DNA from: an uncultured Myxococcaceae bacterium
Lineage (GTDB): Bacteria > Myxococcota_A > Polyangia > Polyangiales > Ga0077539
Length of the DNA stretch: 64,000 nucleotides
Assembly (NCBI GenBank): GCA_945952225.1
Contig: CAMFHP010000004.1
Span: forward strand, 62,001 to 126,000
Reading direction: 5' to 3'
The position numbers and the translations under genes are program-made. The notes under the pieces are model-generated. The model ran no database searches. It was not told where the DNA came from and saw only the letters and a program-made list of their open reading frames with translations. How positions within the stretch are numbered: the first letter of the stretch is position 1; each line of letters begins with the position of its first letter. This document shows, piece after piece, positions 46,013 through 55,668 of the stretch.

Positions 46013-48167
46013 CCGACGCGCGCGGCGCCCATCGCGACGCATCGCGCGCCATGCGCTCGCGTTGCGACGTGGTGAGGCCCAACGCATCGGCCACGCGCGC
46101 GTCGAGGTCGCGCTGCTCGTCGTCGGAGATGCCCGCGTTGCGCGCCCCCAGCGCGGCTCCGATCGTCGCGAGCACGGGCACCAGCGAGGGAGGCGGCGCG
46201 GCGATGCTGCGAAGGTGCCCGATCTTCACCTGCGGCATCCCCAGACGCGCGTCGCGGTGGCGGTAGAAATGGGCCCAGCGCACCGCCGTGCAGTTGAGCC
46301 ACGCGAGGAGCGCGTCGGCCCCGAGCGCGTCGGTCGCGAAGCCCGCGAGGAGCGTGTTGCGAAAGGGCGCGCCGTCGTTGCGGGCCGCCATGGGCACGCG
46401 CGCGGTCTGGCGGATCACCAGGTCGACGCGCATCCATGCGTCGGGCGCGCGGAGCCGTGCGGTGATGCGCGCAGGATCGGCCCACGCTGAGGGCGCGCCG
46501 CGCTGAAAGGGCTGCACGTCGCTCCCCACGCGGAGGCCCAGCGTGCGGCGCGCATCGGGGGTGGTCGAGAAGTCGGCCGCGTCACCCGCGAAGGTCTGGA
46601 ATCCCCGCTCGCCAAAGGTCTCCGGCGGCAGCGGCGGCCCCGCGAGTCGAGCGAGCAGCGCGCGCGCCTCGTCGTCGACGTCGGGACGCTCCAGCGGCCA
46701 CGGATCCGCGGAGCCCACGTCGAGCGGGCGCGCGCGCACGGTGCCGAGGAGCGCCATCGAGGGCTGGTCCACGTCGTCGAAGCTCTCTTCGCCGAGGTCG
46801 GGAAGTGACGGGTCGCACACCGCGTGACGATCGAAGGCCGCGCGCGTCGGCGCATAGCCCGCGAGCTCTGCCATCGAGCTCGGGAGCACCACGCCCACAC
46901 GCGCGGCGGGTCGCGCGATGCGCGCCATGCGTTCGAGAAAGATCCCCTGCAGGTTGCGATACCCCGCGAAGGACGCGTACCGCTGCGCGAACCAACGCCG
47001 TCGCGACGCGTCGAGCGGCTGCGCGGCGCGCCCCGCGTACGACACCCACGGGGGATTGCCCACCACGAGGTCGAAGCCTCCGCGCGCGAACACCGCGGGC
47101 CACACGAGCGCCCAGTGGAAGCACCGCGTGTCGCCCATCGACGCATGAACGAAGCGCTCGGCCGCCGCGTGGTCACCGCGCGCCAGCGTCGCCTGCCACC
47201 GCGCTTCGAGCGAGCGCTGCGTGTGCTTCGTCGCGCCCGCGAACACGCACGCCACCGCCACGTCGGCCGCGCGCGCATCGTCGAAGGATCCCACCTCGCC
47301 CACGAGCGCATCGCCCACGCGGAGCGTGTCTTCGAAGGCATCCACGCGCAGGGTCGCATCGCCCGCTTCGAACCACAGCGCGAGGCGCGCGAGCTCCACC
47401 GCGGTCGCGTCGCGGTCGACGCCGTGGAGGCATCGGGTCACCGCCGTCCTTCTCGCGCCCTCGTCAGCGCCACACGCGCGCAGTGCCTCGTCGAGCACGC
47501 GTGCACACGCCGCGAGAAAGGCCCCCGCGCCCATCGCCGGATCGCACACGCGCAGCGCGAGCACCGCGTCGATCGTGGGCGACGCATCGAGCAGCGGAGC
47601 CATCGCCGCGCGGGCCACCGCATCGGTCACGGCGCGCGGGGTGTAGTGCGAGCCCGAGCGTCGGCGCGCGTCGCCCGCACGGAGCGTCCAGGTGCCCTCG
47701 GGCGCGCGCATCGGAACGTCGGCGAGCAGGTTCTCGTAGAGCTTTCCCACGGCCTCGACGTCGAGCGCAGACGCAGCGTTTCCGTCGCCGAGGAGCAGGT
47801 CGAGGGCCCGTCGCAGCGCGCCATCTTCAAAGGCCGCGTCGTCGAGCATCGGCCACGTCGCAGCGTCGAAGAGACGCCCGCCGCACGCCGCGTGGAGCAC
47901 CGCCCACGAGCGCACGAGCGCGCCCCACACGTCGGACTCCGCACGCACCGCCGCGAGCGTCGGCGGGAGCAGCGCGCGGGCCTCGCCCATCGCCGCCGCG
48001 AGCACGCGCAGCAGCACCGCGCAGAGCGCGCCATGGAGCGAGGTGGGGTCCACGTCGGACGCACCGTTCCACCCCTTGAGCAGCGCGCGGAAGGCCTCAC
48101 GGGCGCGGGCCACCAGCGCGCGCATCGGCAACGCGAGGGAGCCTCGAAGGGGAGCGTCAGAAGGCAT
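45987..48167 (-). CDS. Solitary Eco57I-type N6-adenine DNA methylase
   Basis: A 726-aa protein. Motif I is VCDPAMGAGAFLAAC and motif IV NPPWVSY, the N6-adenine methyltransferase core (about residues 200-420). The N-terminal 180 residues are helical; the C-terminal part (about 500-726) resembles the target-recognition region of Eco57I-like enzymes. No PD-(D/E)XK nuclease motif is evident and no restriction, specificity or controller gene lies nearby. Candidates are an orphan methylase or a type IIG-like enzyme with a hidden nuclease. The start at 48167 is divergent from a small protein. Confidence 0.85.
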   Translation of the reverse strand: MPSDAPLRGSLALPMRALVARAREAFRALLKGWNGASDVDPTSLHGALCAVLLRVLAAAMGEARALLPPTLAAVRAESDVWGALVRSWAVLHAACGGRLFDAATWPMLDDAAFEDGALRRALDLLLGDGNAASALDVEAVGKLYENLLADVPMRAPEGTWTLRAGDARRRSGSHYTPRAVTDAVARAAMAPLLDASPTIDAVLALRVCDPAMGAGAFLAACARVLDEALRACGADEGARRTAVTRCLHGVDRDATAVELARLALWFEAGDATLRVDAFEDTLRVGDALVGEVGSFDDARAADVAVACVFAGATKHTQRSLEARWQATLARGDHAAAERFVHASMGDTRCFHWALVWPAVFARGGFDLVVGNPPWVSYAGRAAQPLDASRRRWFAQRYASFAGYRNLQGIFLERMARIARPAARVGVVLPSSMAELAGYAPTRAAFDRHAVCDPSLPDLGEESFDDVDQPSMALLGTVRARPLDVGSADPWPLERPDVDDEARALLARLAGPPLPPETFGERGFQTFAGDAADFSTTPDARRTLGLRVGSDVQPFQRGAPSAWADPARITARLRAPDAWMRVDLVIRQTARVPMAARNDGAPFRNTLLAGFATDALGADALLAWLNCTAVRWAHFYRHRDARLGMPQVKIGHLRSIAAPPPSLVPVLATIGAALGARNAGISDDEQRDLDARVADALGLTTSQRERMARDASRWAPRASVRTPAGRG

Positions 48168-48302
48168 CGGCGCGCGCGACCCTACCGCACTCGACGCCCT
48201 GTTTTCAGCGCCCTGCGTGCAGTGACAGACTACGTCACCACGGGGCTCGCTTCTTCGCGCGGTGTGTGCGATGACGCACCTCCCTCGCAGGAGCAACACA
48301 CC

Positions 48303-48578
48303 ATGAGTTTTGGCAAGAACCCGCACGTGGCGAAGGCCACCGCCGCCGAGCAGAAGGCCCGCGCGGCCACCGACGAGAACGCCCGCGAGAGCGCGTGGCG
48401 CGAGGCCGCCCGCCAGTGGGAGCGCGCCGCCGAACGCGAGGCGCTCCCCAAGCGCGCCGCGGAGTACACCCGCAACGCCGAGGCCGCCCGCGCCGAGGCC
48501 GACAACGCCCCGCAGCCCGAGGCCGACGAAGCGCCCGCGAAGGCCCCCGCGCCCATCGACCGCGGCGTGCTCAACTGA
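48303..48578 (+). CDS. Small helical charged protein, unrecognised
   Basis: A 91-aa protein: MSFGKNPHVAKATAAEQKAR onward, then a strongly helical Glu/Ala/Arg-rich middle (ENARESAWREAARQWERAAE) and a Pro/Ala-rich tail. Clear AGGAG about 9 bp before the ATG. It is divergent from the DNA methylase; no family is recognised. The compact helices fit a coiled-coil or nucleoid-associated role, without proof. Confidence 0.75.
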   Translation: MSFGKNPHVAKATAAEQKARAATDENARESAWREAARQWERAAEREALPKRAAEYTRNAEAARAEADNAPQPEADEAPAKAPAPIDRGVLN

Positions 48579-48582
48579 CCGA

Positions 48583-49908
48583 TCAGAACCAGGCCGTCGC
48601 GCCCACGAGCACGGTGTTCTGCCCGTCGGCGGTGGGCAGCTCGGCGCCCGTGGCGCGCTCCACCCGCCGCGTGGCGTCGTAGTAGAGCGGCGCGTCGGCG
48701 AGGTCGTGGCGGTACTCCAGACGCACGGAGAAGTGATCCTCGGGGCGCGCTTCGAGGGTGACCGTTCCCGAGCCCACGGTGCGCGCGGTGCCCAGTGCGA
48801 AGAGGCTCGCGCCGCGGTCGGGCACCCACTCGTGAAAGCCATCGATGCGCGCCGCCGCGAAGAGCCAGTCGAGCATCTGCACCCGCGCGTAGGCCGCCGC
48901 GCCGAACCACCCCGCGGTGCCCAGTCGGTTCGGTTCGAGGCCCGCGAAGACGTGCCACCGGAGTTGCAGCCAGGTGTTCACCCGCGCCTCGCCGTAGTGG
49001 TCGAAGGTGTGGCGCACCCACGGACCTTCGCGCGCCGTGCGGTCGCGCTCGACGCCGGCCATGTACTGCACGCTCAGCGCGAGGTCGTCGCCCTTCGTGT
49101 ACTCGGCCTGCACGAGCAGCGTCTGGTAGTCGTTGTTGTCGTCGACGATGCGCTCCCAGCCCGAGTAGAGGCCCGCGCGCAGACGGATCTCGTCGGTGAG
49201 CTGCCACCCGGCGCGCACGCCCGTCATCTGGAAGGGCGCGATGTAGAAGAGGTTCGACGGCGACCAGTTCCAGTTCTTGTAGATCTGCACGTACTCGACG
49301 CCGAAGGGCGCCACGAAGAGGCCCGCTTCGAGCGTCAACGGACGGCGCCCGCGGATCGACGGCGACCACCCGAAGGTCGCCTCCTGCACCACACGCCAGA
49401 GGAGCTCCTCCTGCGCGCGGGCGAGCGTCGTCGCCGACTCGTAGGCCTCCGCCGCGAGCGCGCCGAGCTGGAGCACCACGTGGCCCTGCACGCCCCGCGT
49501 CTGCCATCCGAGCTCAAACGCCAGGTTGTTGAACGCGAAGTGGTCGTGGCGCAGGTCGTAGATCCGGTACGCGTTGATGGCGTTCCACGGCGTGTTGAAG
49601 TTGTAGGCGAAGTACGTCTCGGCCCATCCGCCCAGGGTGATCGGCGGAGGCGCAGACGGCGCCGCGGGGGCCGCAGGCGCGGGCACCAGAGGCGCTTCCG
49701 GGGCGGGCGCGGGGGTCTCTGCGGAGGGTGGGGCTTCCGTCGTCTGCGCGGGCTGTGGAGGCGTCGCAGGGGTCACCGCGCGAGGCGCTCCCGGACGCTC
49801 GTCGTCGACCGCGGCGGGCGGGTCGGTCTGCGCGTGCGCCGCGACGGTGTGGAGCGTCAGGGAGGCCAACACGAGCGGGGCCGCGGCCCGCAAACGCAGA
49901 GAGGTCAT
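48583..49908 (-). CDS. Outer-membrane porin (BBP2/OmpL-like)
   Basis: A 441-aa protein with a Sec signal (cleaved after AAHAQ), a Pro/Ala/Glu-rich spacer to about residue 90, and a C-terminal barrel of amphipathic strands: WAETYFAYNFNTPWN, LEAGLFVAPFGVEYVQ, RAGWQLTDEIRLRAG, GDDLALSVQYMAG, SVRLEYRHDLADAP and a terminal Phe. The porin type is not certain; outer-membrane beta-barrel porin is firm. Confidence 0.85.
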   Translation of the reverse strand: MTSLRLRAAAPLVLASLTLHTVAAHAQTDPPAAVDDERPGAPRAVTPATPPQPAQTTEAPPSAETPAPAPEAPLVPAPAAPAAPSAPPPITLGGWAETYFAYNFNTPWNAINAYRIYDLRHDHFAFNNLAFELGWQTRGVQGHVVLQLGALAAEAYESATTLARAQEELLWRVVQEATFGWSPSIRGRRPLTLEAGLFVAPFGVEYVQIYKNWNWSPSNLFYIAPFQMTGVRAGWQLTDEIRLRAGLYSGWERIVDDNNDYQTLLVQAEYTKGDDLALSVQYMAGVERDRTAREGPWVRHTFDHYGEARVNTWLQLRWHVFAGLEPNRLGTAGWFGAAAYARVQMLDWLFAAARIDGFHEWVPDRGASLFALGTARTVGSGTVTLEARPEDHFSVRLEYRHDLADAPLYYDATRRVERATGAELPTADGQNTVLVGATAWF

Positions 49909-49968
49909 CGCGGCGCGGAGTGAACCACGGCGCCGCGCGGGCTCCGAAGAAACGGCGGGCGGAGGGAC

Positions 49969-50658
49969 TCAGCGCGCGGTGTGATGGTGCCGATGCGCGC
50001 GCGACGAGGCAGGCAGCACCACGAGGCGGATCTCGCGCTCGGGCGCATACGACGAGTACACCGCGCGCGCCGTGGGGAGCGTCACCGACGCGAAGGCGTG
50101 GCGCACGCAGCGGCGCTCGGCCCGGAGTGAACGCGCGTCGCGGTCGGATTCGAAGACGTGGGCGTTGCGCACGTGGCCCCGCGGGTCGACGGCGGCGAGC
50201 AGGTCGACGCGGCGCGAGGGCCCATGAAAACAGCCCTGCACGAGCGGAACGAGCGCGAGCCCCACGGCCGCGGGCTCGTCGTGGGGCACCACCACGGGCG
50301 CAGGATGCACGGGCGCAGGCGGGGTTTCAGGGCGCACGAGCGCGGCGAGCGAGGAGTGCTCCTCGGGCGGCGGCGTGAACACGCAGGGCGCGGGGCACGC
50401 GCTGTCGACCTCGGCGTACACCGACCGTTGCGCGGCGTCGTGGAGGAGCGCCGCGAGGCATCCCACGGCGCCTGCGAAGAGGGCCGCGCCCACCAGGAGT
50501 CCGCGGCGCAGCGGACGCGCGCGGAGGTCGGGCGCGTCGTCGGGATCGAGCTGCGCGAGGAGCCAGTGGTTCTGCGTGCGCAGCCGTGCGTTCTCGCGTT
50601 GGAGCGCGTCGACGCGGGCCAGCGCGGCGGCACGGTCGTCGCGGTAGGAGGAGCCCAT
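49969..50658 (-). CDS. One-TM protein with Cys-containing periplasmic domain
   Basis: A 229-aa protein: a short helical N-terminal head, TM at about residues 52-72 (GLLVGAALFAGAVGCLAALL), a Pro-rich stalk, then a folded C-terminal domain with three Cys (VQGCFHGPSRRVDLLAAVDP and ERRCVRHAF) similar to the AgmX/PglI C-terminal, TonB-like modules of myxobacteria. A His-rich tail ends it. The ATG at 50658 follows GGAGGAG-like sequence; an ATG at 50664 is also in frame. Confidence 0.6.
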   Translation of the reverse strand: MGSSYRDDRAAALARVDALQRENARLRTQNHWLLAQLDPDDAPDLRARPLRRGLLVGAALFAGAVGCLAALLHDAAQRSVYAEVDSACPAPCVFTPPPEEHSSLAALVRPETPPAPVHPAPVVVPHDEPAAVGLALVPLVQGCFHGPSRRVDLLAAVDPRGHVRNAHVFESDRDARSLRAERRCVRHAFASVTLPTARAVYSSYAPEREIRLVVLPASSRAHRHHHTAR

Positions 50659-50718
50659 GCGCACGAGCCTACCGTCACCGCGCCGCGGCCCGAAAGGGCC
50701 ACGACCGCGCGAAGTGCG

Positions 50719-51633
50719 TCAGCGGATCACGAGCGAGAGGGAGAAGAGCACGCCGAACGCGAGGAGCATCTTCGCCGTGCTCGCGAGCGTGTCGTTGAGG
50801 GGCCGCCCCTCGGTGGTGGCGACCGTGCGAATGAGCTTGATTCCCGCAGGAATCGTGAGCAGCGGCAGCAGTCTCACCGGCGCCCCGTCGCGCACGGCGA
50901 GAAGTACCGGCACCGCCCACGCCGCGGCCCAGAGCAGCGCGTATTCGACGGTGCCGAAGCGTCGGCCGAAGCGCACCACGAGGGTCCGCTTGCCCGCGCC
51001 CACGTCGGTGTTGCGGTCGCGCACGTTGTTGACCACGAGCACCGCGGTGGCGAGCGCGCCCACGGGCACCGCCGCGAGCCACGCGAGGGCGGGCACCGCG
51101 CCGGTGCTCACGAAGGCCGTTCCGCACACGGCCACCAGCCCGAAGAACACGAACACGAACACGTCGCCGAGGCCGTTGTATCCCAGCGGATAGGGCCCGC
51201 CCGTGTACGCGATGCCCGACGCGATGGAGGCCACGCCGATGGCCACGATGGGCCACCCCGCGGAGGCCACGAGGTACACGCCCGCGAGGGTCGCGAGGCC
51301 GAACGACACGACCATGCCGCGACGCACCTCCGAGGGCGTGAGCAGCCCCGACTGCGTGACCCGCGTGGGCCCGAGGCGCTCGGCGGTGTCGGCGCCCTTC
51401 TCCGCGTCGAAGACGTCGTTCGCGAGGTTCGTTCCGATCTGGATCATCATGGCCCCGAAGAGGGCCGCGAGGAGCGCGCCGAGGCGCAGTCCACCGACGC
51501 CCACCGCGTGCACCGACACCGCGGCGCCCACCATCACGGGCACCACGGCGGCGGTGAGCGTGGCCGGGCGACAGGCCATCACCCAGATGCGGGCGCGCGA
51601 GGGCTTCGCGTCGGCGAGGGCGTCGGTGCTCAT
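50719..51633 (-). CDS. menA: 1,4-dihydroxy-2-naphthoate polyprenyltransferase MenA
   Basis: A 304-aa polytopic UbiA-superfamily enzyme with about eight to nine TMs. The first Asp-rich motif is [14 protein letters not shown] and the second [18 protein letters not shown], as in MenA. It attaches the polyprenyl tail to 1,4-dihydroxy-2-naphthoate. The start at 51633 lies 5 bp after the menG stop. Last gene of the operon that also carries the polyprenyl synthase. Confidence 0.93.
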   Translation of the reverse strand: MSTDALADAKPSRARIWVMACRPATLTAAVVPVMVGAAVSVHAVGVGGLRLGALLAALFGAMMIQIGTNLANDVFDAEKGADTAERLGPTRVTQSGLLTPSEVRRGMVVSFGLATLAGVYLVASAGWPIVAIGVASIASGIAYTGGPYPLGYNGLGDVFVFVFFGLVAVCGTAFVSTGAVPALAWLAAVPVGALATAVLVVNNVRDRNTDVGAGKRTLVVRFGRRFGTVEYALLWAAAWAVPVLLAVRDGAPVRLLPLLTIPAGIKLIRTVATTEGRPLNDTLASTAKMLLAFGVLFSLSLVIR

Positions 51634-51638
51634 CGGGG

Positions 51639-52355
51639 TCACGCGCGCGGCGTGGCGACGTAGAGGGTCACCACCCCGAAGGTGAACGGGTGCACGCCCA
51701 CGATGTCGAGGCCGCTCTCGCGCATGATCTCCGCGAAGCGCTCCGCCGGCGGAAAGGCCGCGATCGACTCGTGGAGGTAGCGGTACTCCTTCGCGCCCGA
51801 GAGCAGCGAGCCGAGCCACGGCACCACCGTGTGGATGTGAAAGCGCGCGAACGACGACAGCACGCCCTTCTTCGGGTCGGCCAGCTCGAGGATCGCCACG
51901 CGCCCGCCGACCTTCGTCACGCGCGCCATCTCGCGCAGCGCCTTCGCGCGGTCGGGCACGTTGCGAATGCCGAAGGCCATGGTGATCCCGTCGAACTCGC
52001 GGTCGCCGAAGGGGAGCTTCTCGGCGTCTCCCTCGACGAGCGTGATGCGCGACGAGAGCTGCCGCGCGTCGAGCTTCTCGCGCCCCACGGAGAGCATGTT
52101 GCGCGACGGGTCGAGGCCCACCACGGTCACGTCGCCGTGCATCTTCGCCGTGAGGATCGCGAGGTCGGCGGTGCCCGTCGCGAGGTCGAGCACGCGCCCG
52201 CCGGGCTTGAGCTCCAGGGCGCGCACCGTGGCGCGACGCCAGCGCTGGTCGACGCCGAGCGAGATGATGCGGTTCAGGAGGTCGTAGCGGCCCGCGATGG
52301 CGTCGAACATGGCGCCGCTGCCGTTGCGGGGCGCGAGGGTGTTGGCGTCGCTCAC
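51639..52355 (-). CDS. menG: Demethylmenaquinone methyltransferase (UbiE/MenG)
   Basis: A 238-aa class I methyltransferase. SAM motif [17 protein letters not shown], then [18 protein letters not shown] and the UbiE/MenG signatures [19 protein letters not shown] and [16 protein letters not shown]. It performs the final C-methylation in menaquinone synthesis; its adjacency to menA favours MenG over ubiquinone UbiE. GTG start at 52355 overlaps the stop of the HMG-CoA reductase gene. Confidence 0.93.
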   Translation of the reverse strand: MSDANTLAPRNGSGAMFDAIAGRYDLLNRIISLGVDQRWRRATVRALELKPGGRVLDLATGTADLAILTAKMHGDVTVVGLDPSRNMLSVGREKLDARQLSSRITLVEGDAEKLPFGDREFDGITMAFGIRNVPDRAKALREMARVTKVGGRVAILELADPKKGVLSSFARFHIHTVVPWLGSLLSGAKEYRYLHESIAAFPPAERFAEIMRESGLDIVGVHPFTFGVVTLYVATPRA

Positions 52356-53569
52356 GGGCGCACCTCGGGGAGCGTGTGACCGTGGACCGCGTGACCGTTC
52401 ACCGCGGCCTGTTCGGCCTCGGCCTTGCGCGCGTGGAGCTTCATGTGTCCCTTCTGGATCCCTTCGCCCGAGAGGGCGCGGAGCGCGGCGAGGTTCGATG
52501 CGAGACCCGCAGCGGCGAGCACCACGGCGAGCTCCTGCGCGTGCGTGACGCCGAGGAGCTTGAAGGCCGCGCGAACGCCCGCGTGCGCCGTCGTCGACCC
52601 GCCCACCGTGCCCAGCGCGAGCGGGAGTTCCGCGCGTCCCGTGAGCCCCGTGGCCGTGCGCGCCCACGTGCTGATCGGTCGGTAGCGCCCTTCGAGGGCC
52701 ACGTAGGCGTGGGCGCCCGCTTCGATGGAGCGCCAGTCCTGCCCGAGCGCCACGGCGGCCGCGTCGAGGCCGTTCATGAAGCCCTTGTTGTGCGTGACCG
52801 CGCGCTGCACGTCGAGCTCGGCGAAGCGGCTCGCGCGGGCGATTCCGTCGGCCATCGCGGCGCCTCCCACGGCCTCGGCGCTCACGTCGCAGCGCACGCG
52901 CACGCGGCGTCGCATCGGGAGGTTGGTGAGAATGCGCAGCCCGATGGTGCCGCCGATCATCGCGTGGATCACCGGCGCCACGGCCTCGGCCACGGTGTCG
53001 ACGGTGTTCGCGCCCATCGCGTCGCCCACATCCACATGCAGGTCGACCACCATCACGCCCGCGTGCCGATCGAGCACGCGCACTTCGAGGTCGCGGCAGC
53101 CGCAGCCCCGCTCGATCATGCGAGGAATCGACGCATCGCCCGCGCGCAGGATGCGATCCTTCTCGGCGAGGATGCGCGACGCCGCGTGGTCGGGCTCTTC
53201 AACGTCGTCGAACTGCACCTGCGCGGTCATCACCGGCGCGTCGGCGTCGCCCACGAAGCCGCCGCTGTCGCGCACCATGCGGGCGGCGTTCGAAGCCGCG
53301 GCCACCACCGAGGGCTCCTCGACGGACATCGGGATCACGAGGTCGCGACCGTTCACGCGGAAGTTCAGCGCGACGGCGAGCGGGAGCCCGTGCACCGCGA
53401 TGACGTTCTCGCTCATCTTGTCGGCCACGGACAGGTCGAGCCCGCCGCCCTCCGCGAACCACGCGCCCGACTCGGCATCGAGCCCCGCGTGCGTGCGAAG
53501 CGCGTCGAGGCGACCGCGCACCGGGAGCTTGTAGAAGCCCTGGATGCGGCTGTTGACTGACTCACTCAT
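52352..53569 (-). CDS. mvaA: Class II hydroxymethylglutaryl-CoA reductase
   Basis: A 405-aa class II HMG-CoA reductase. Catalytic Glu in [13 protein letters not shown], Lys in [10 protein letters not shown], Asp in [15 protein letters not shown] and His in [11 protein letters not shown] are all present. It converts HMG-CoA and mevalonate; direction (biosynthetic or degradative) is not decided by sequence. Placed with polyprenyl synthase, MenA and MenG, a role in the mevalonate supply of the isoprenoid tail is likely. Four-base overlap with aroF upstream. Confidence 0.95.
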   Translation of the reverse strand: MSESVNSRIQGFYKLPVRGRLDALRTHAGLDAESGAWFAEGGGLDLSVADKMSENVIAVHGLPLAVALNFRVNGRDLVIPMSVEEPSVVAAASNAARMVRDSGGFVGDADAPVMTAQVQFDDVEEPDHAASRILAEKDRILRAGDASIPRMIERGCGCRDLEVRVLDRHAGVMVVDLHVDVGDAMGANTVDTVAEAVAPVIHAMIGGTIGLRILTNLPMRRRVRVRCDVSAEAVGGAAMADGIARASRFAELDVQRAVTHNKGFMNGLDAAAVALGQDWRSIEAGAHAYVALEGRYRPISTWARTATGLTGRAELPLALGTVGGSTTAHAGVRAAFKLLGVTHAQELAVVLAAAGLASNLAALRALSGEGIQKGHMKLHARKAEAEQAAVNGHAVHGHTLPEVRP

Positions 53570-54552
53570 GACATCCTCACCATCGCGCGGAGCCCTTCGA
53601 GCACGCCGCGCAGCTCCGCCGGCGGCATCGCCTGCGGACCATCGGAGAGCGCGCACCCCGGGTCGTCGTGCGTCTCGATCATCACGCCCGCCGCGCCCGC
53701 GCCGAGGGCTGCGCGCGCGAGGGGTGCCACCAGATCACGCCGTCCCGTGGCGTGCGACGGATCGACCACCACGGGCAGCCGGTGCACGTGCGCGAGGAGC
53801 GCGACGGCCCCGAGGTCGATGAGGTTGCGCGTCGAGGGGTCGAAGCCCCGGATGCCGCGCTCGCAGAAGATCACGCCCGACGCGCCGTGCGAGAGGAGGT
53901 ACTCGCCCGCGAGGAGCCACTCCTCGACGGTCGACGCCATCGCGCGCTTGAGCAGCACCGGGCGCCCCGTGCGGCCGATGGCCTTGAGCAGCGCGAAGTT
54001 CTGCATGTTGCGCGAGCCCACCTGCACGAGGTCGGCGTACTCGGCGACGAGGGGAACGTCGGCCTCGCCGAGCGCCTCGGTCACCACGCGGAGCCCGTGC
54101 GCATCGCCCGCGCGACGGAGCCAGCGGAGCGCCACCTCGCCGTGGCCCTGAAACGCGTAGGGCGACGTGCGGGGCTTGTAGGCGCCGCCGCGGAGAAACT
54201 GCGCGCCTGCCGCGGCGACGCGACCGGCGAGGGCGGTGATGCGCTCCTCGCTCTCGATGGCGCAGGGGCCGCACATGAACACGGGCTTCGCGGGCGCGCC
54301 GACGGCGACACCGCGCACGTCGACCACGGGGCCCTGGGCCGAGACCTTCGGATGCGGAGACTTCGGCGCGGCGACGGAGGCCACGCCCTCGATGCGAGCG
54401 AGCTCGGCGACGTCGACGGCGGCCGAGGCGGTGGAGACGACGAAGTGCGCGAGACGCGCGCCGTCGTGGAGGGGAGAGATCCAGAGCCCGCGCGCGACGA
54501 GCTCCCTGCGAACGGCATCTGCGTCGGCGCCTTCACGCAACGTGACGATCAT
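53566..54552 (-). CDS. aroF: 3-deoxy-7-phosphoheptulonate synthase (type I-beta)
   Basis: A 328-aa enzyme with an N-terminal ferredoxin-like (FAB) domain (about 1-70) then the DAHP synthase barrel: MCGPCAIESEERI, RGGAYKPRTSPYAFQG, QVGSRNMQNFALL, LLKRAMASTVEEWL and PVVVDPSHATGRR. It opens the shikimate pathway that leads to chorismate, the menaquinone head precursor. Its stop overlaps the next start by ATGA, so the pair is co-translated with HMG-CoA reductase, an unusual partnership. Confidence 0.94.
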   Translation of the reverse strand: MIVTLREGADADAVRRELVARGLWISPLHDGARLAHFVVSTASAAVDVAELARIEGVASVAAPKSPHPKVSAQGPVVDVRGVAVGAPAKPVFMCGPCAIESEERITALAGRVAAAGAQFLRGGAYKPRTSPYAFQGHGEVALRWLRRAGDAHGLRVVTEALGEADVPLVAEYADLVQVGSRNMQNFALLKAIGRTGRPVLLKRAMASTVEEWLLAGEYLLSHGASGVIFCERGIRGFDPSTRNLIDLGAVALLAHVHRLPVVVDPSHATGRRDLVAPLARAALGAGAAGVMIETHDDPGCALSDGPQAMPPAELRGVLEGLRAMVRMS

Positions 54553-54564
54553 GGCCGACCTCCT

Positions 54565-55665
54565 TCACTTCCTGCGTTGGAGCATCGCGACGGCGACGCT
54601 CTCCAGCGAGTCACGCGCGCGGCCAGCGGGCAGCGCGCCGAGGGCCTTCACCGCGTCGGACGTGAGCCGCCGCGCGAGGGCCACCGAGTCTTCGACCGCA
54701 CCCGTGGTGCGCATCACCTCCGAGGCCCGCCGCACGAGCTCGGGATCCACCGCGGTGGCCTCCCCGAGACACGCCGCGCGCAGGGCCTCGCCGAAGCTCC
54801 GATCGCGCTCCACGGCGATCGCGAGCGGGTACGTGAGCTTGCCCTCGCGCAGGTCGGTGAACACCGACTTGCCCACCTCCGTGGCATCGCCCGCCACGTC
54901 GAGCACGTCGTCCATCACCTGGAACGCGATGCCGAGGTTTCGCCCGTAGATCTCCAGCGCGTCGCACTGGGCCCGCGAGAGCCCGCCCGCGCGACCGCCC
55001 GCATACATGGCCCACTCGAAGAGCGACGCGGTCTTGCCTTCAACCACCGTGAAGTAGCCCTTCACATCGGGCGCGAAGGCCCCGCGCGCCGCGAGCTGCA
55101 GCGCCTCGGCGTTGAGCATCGCGCGGAGCACGCCCAGCGCGCGGTCGAGCAGGTCGTCGAAGCCCGACGCCCGGATGCGCGCGATGGCCTCCACCAGCAG
55201 CCAGTCGCCCGCGAAGATCGACGCCGCGTTGCCGTAGACCACCCGCGAGGTGGGCGCCCCGCGGCGCACGTCGCCCATGTCGACCACGTCGTCGTGGAGG
55301 AGCGTCGCGCTGTGCACCAGCTCCGCGGCCACGGCGAGGTCGCGCGCGGCGGTGTTGAACCCGCTGCCCGCGCGGGCCGCGAGGGCGACGCACATGGGCC
55401 GCAGGCGCTTGCCGCCGAGGGAGAGCAGGTGCCGCGCGGAGTCGTGCATGGGCGTCGGCGCGCGGTCGAGGGCCGCGAGCGTGCGCTCCACGTCGGAGAG
55501 GTCGTCTTCGATCCAGGTGCGGAGCTCGACGAGGCGGCGACCGAGGTCGGCGTCACCGCGCGCGGCGTTGACGTCTTCGATGCGGTGCAGGGTCTCGGCG
55601 GAGCCGTACATCTGCCCGGGGGTCGGCGGCGCCGACGAGGTGTGCGTGTGCGAGAGCGTTTCCAT
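54565..55665 (-). CDS. Polyprenyl (probably hepta/octaprenyl) diphosphate synthase
   Basis: A 366-aa trans-prenyltransferase. First Asp-rich motif LLHDDVVDMGDVRRG, second VMDDVLDVAGD, plus GGKRLRP and GNAASIFAGDWLL. N-terminal extension of about 40 residues is not conserved. Chain length cannot be set from the sequence, but the MenA context suggests a quinone tail. The start is 3 bp after the regulator's stop; the end is 12 bp before aroF. Confidence 0.92.
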   Translation of the reverse strand: METLSHTHTSSAPPTPGQMYGSAETLHRIEDVNAARGDADLGRRLVELRTWIEDDLSDVERTLAALDRAPTPMHDSARHLLSLGGKRLRPMCVALAARAGSGFNTAARDLAVAAELVHSATLLHDDVVDMGDVRRGAPTSRVVYGNAASIFAGDWLLVEAIARIRASGFDDLLDRALGVLRAMLNAEALQLAARGAFAPDVKGYFTVVEGKTASLFEWAMYAGGRAGGLSRAQCDALEIYGRNLGIAFQVMDDVLDVAGDATEVGKSVFTDLREGKLTYPLAIAVERDRSFGEALRAACLGEATAVDPELVRRASEVMRTTGAVEDSVALARRLTSDAVKALGALPAGRARDSLESVAVAMLQRRK

Positions 55666-55668
55666 GTG

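Noticed and set aside
45987-48167. BREX PglX or a complete type I/III restriction system
   Set aside because: No pglZ, brxC, hsdR/hsdS or res gene is in the neighbourhood, and the protein is shorter than typical PglX.
48222-48238. GTGAC/GTCAC element between methylase and small gene as a controller box
   Set aside because: Five-base arms with a seven-base gap are too short to support a restriction-modification C-box, and no controller gene is present.
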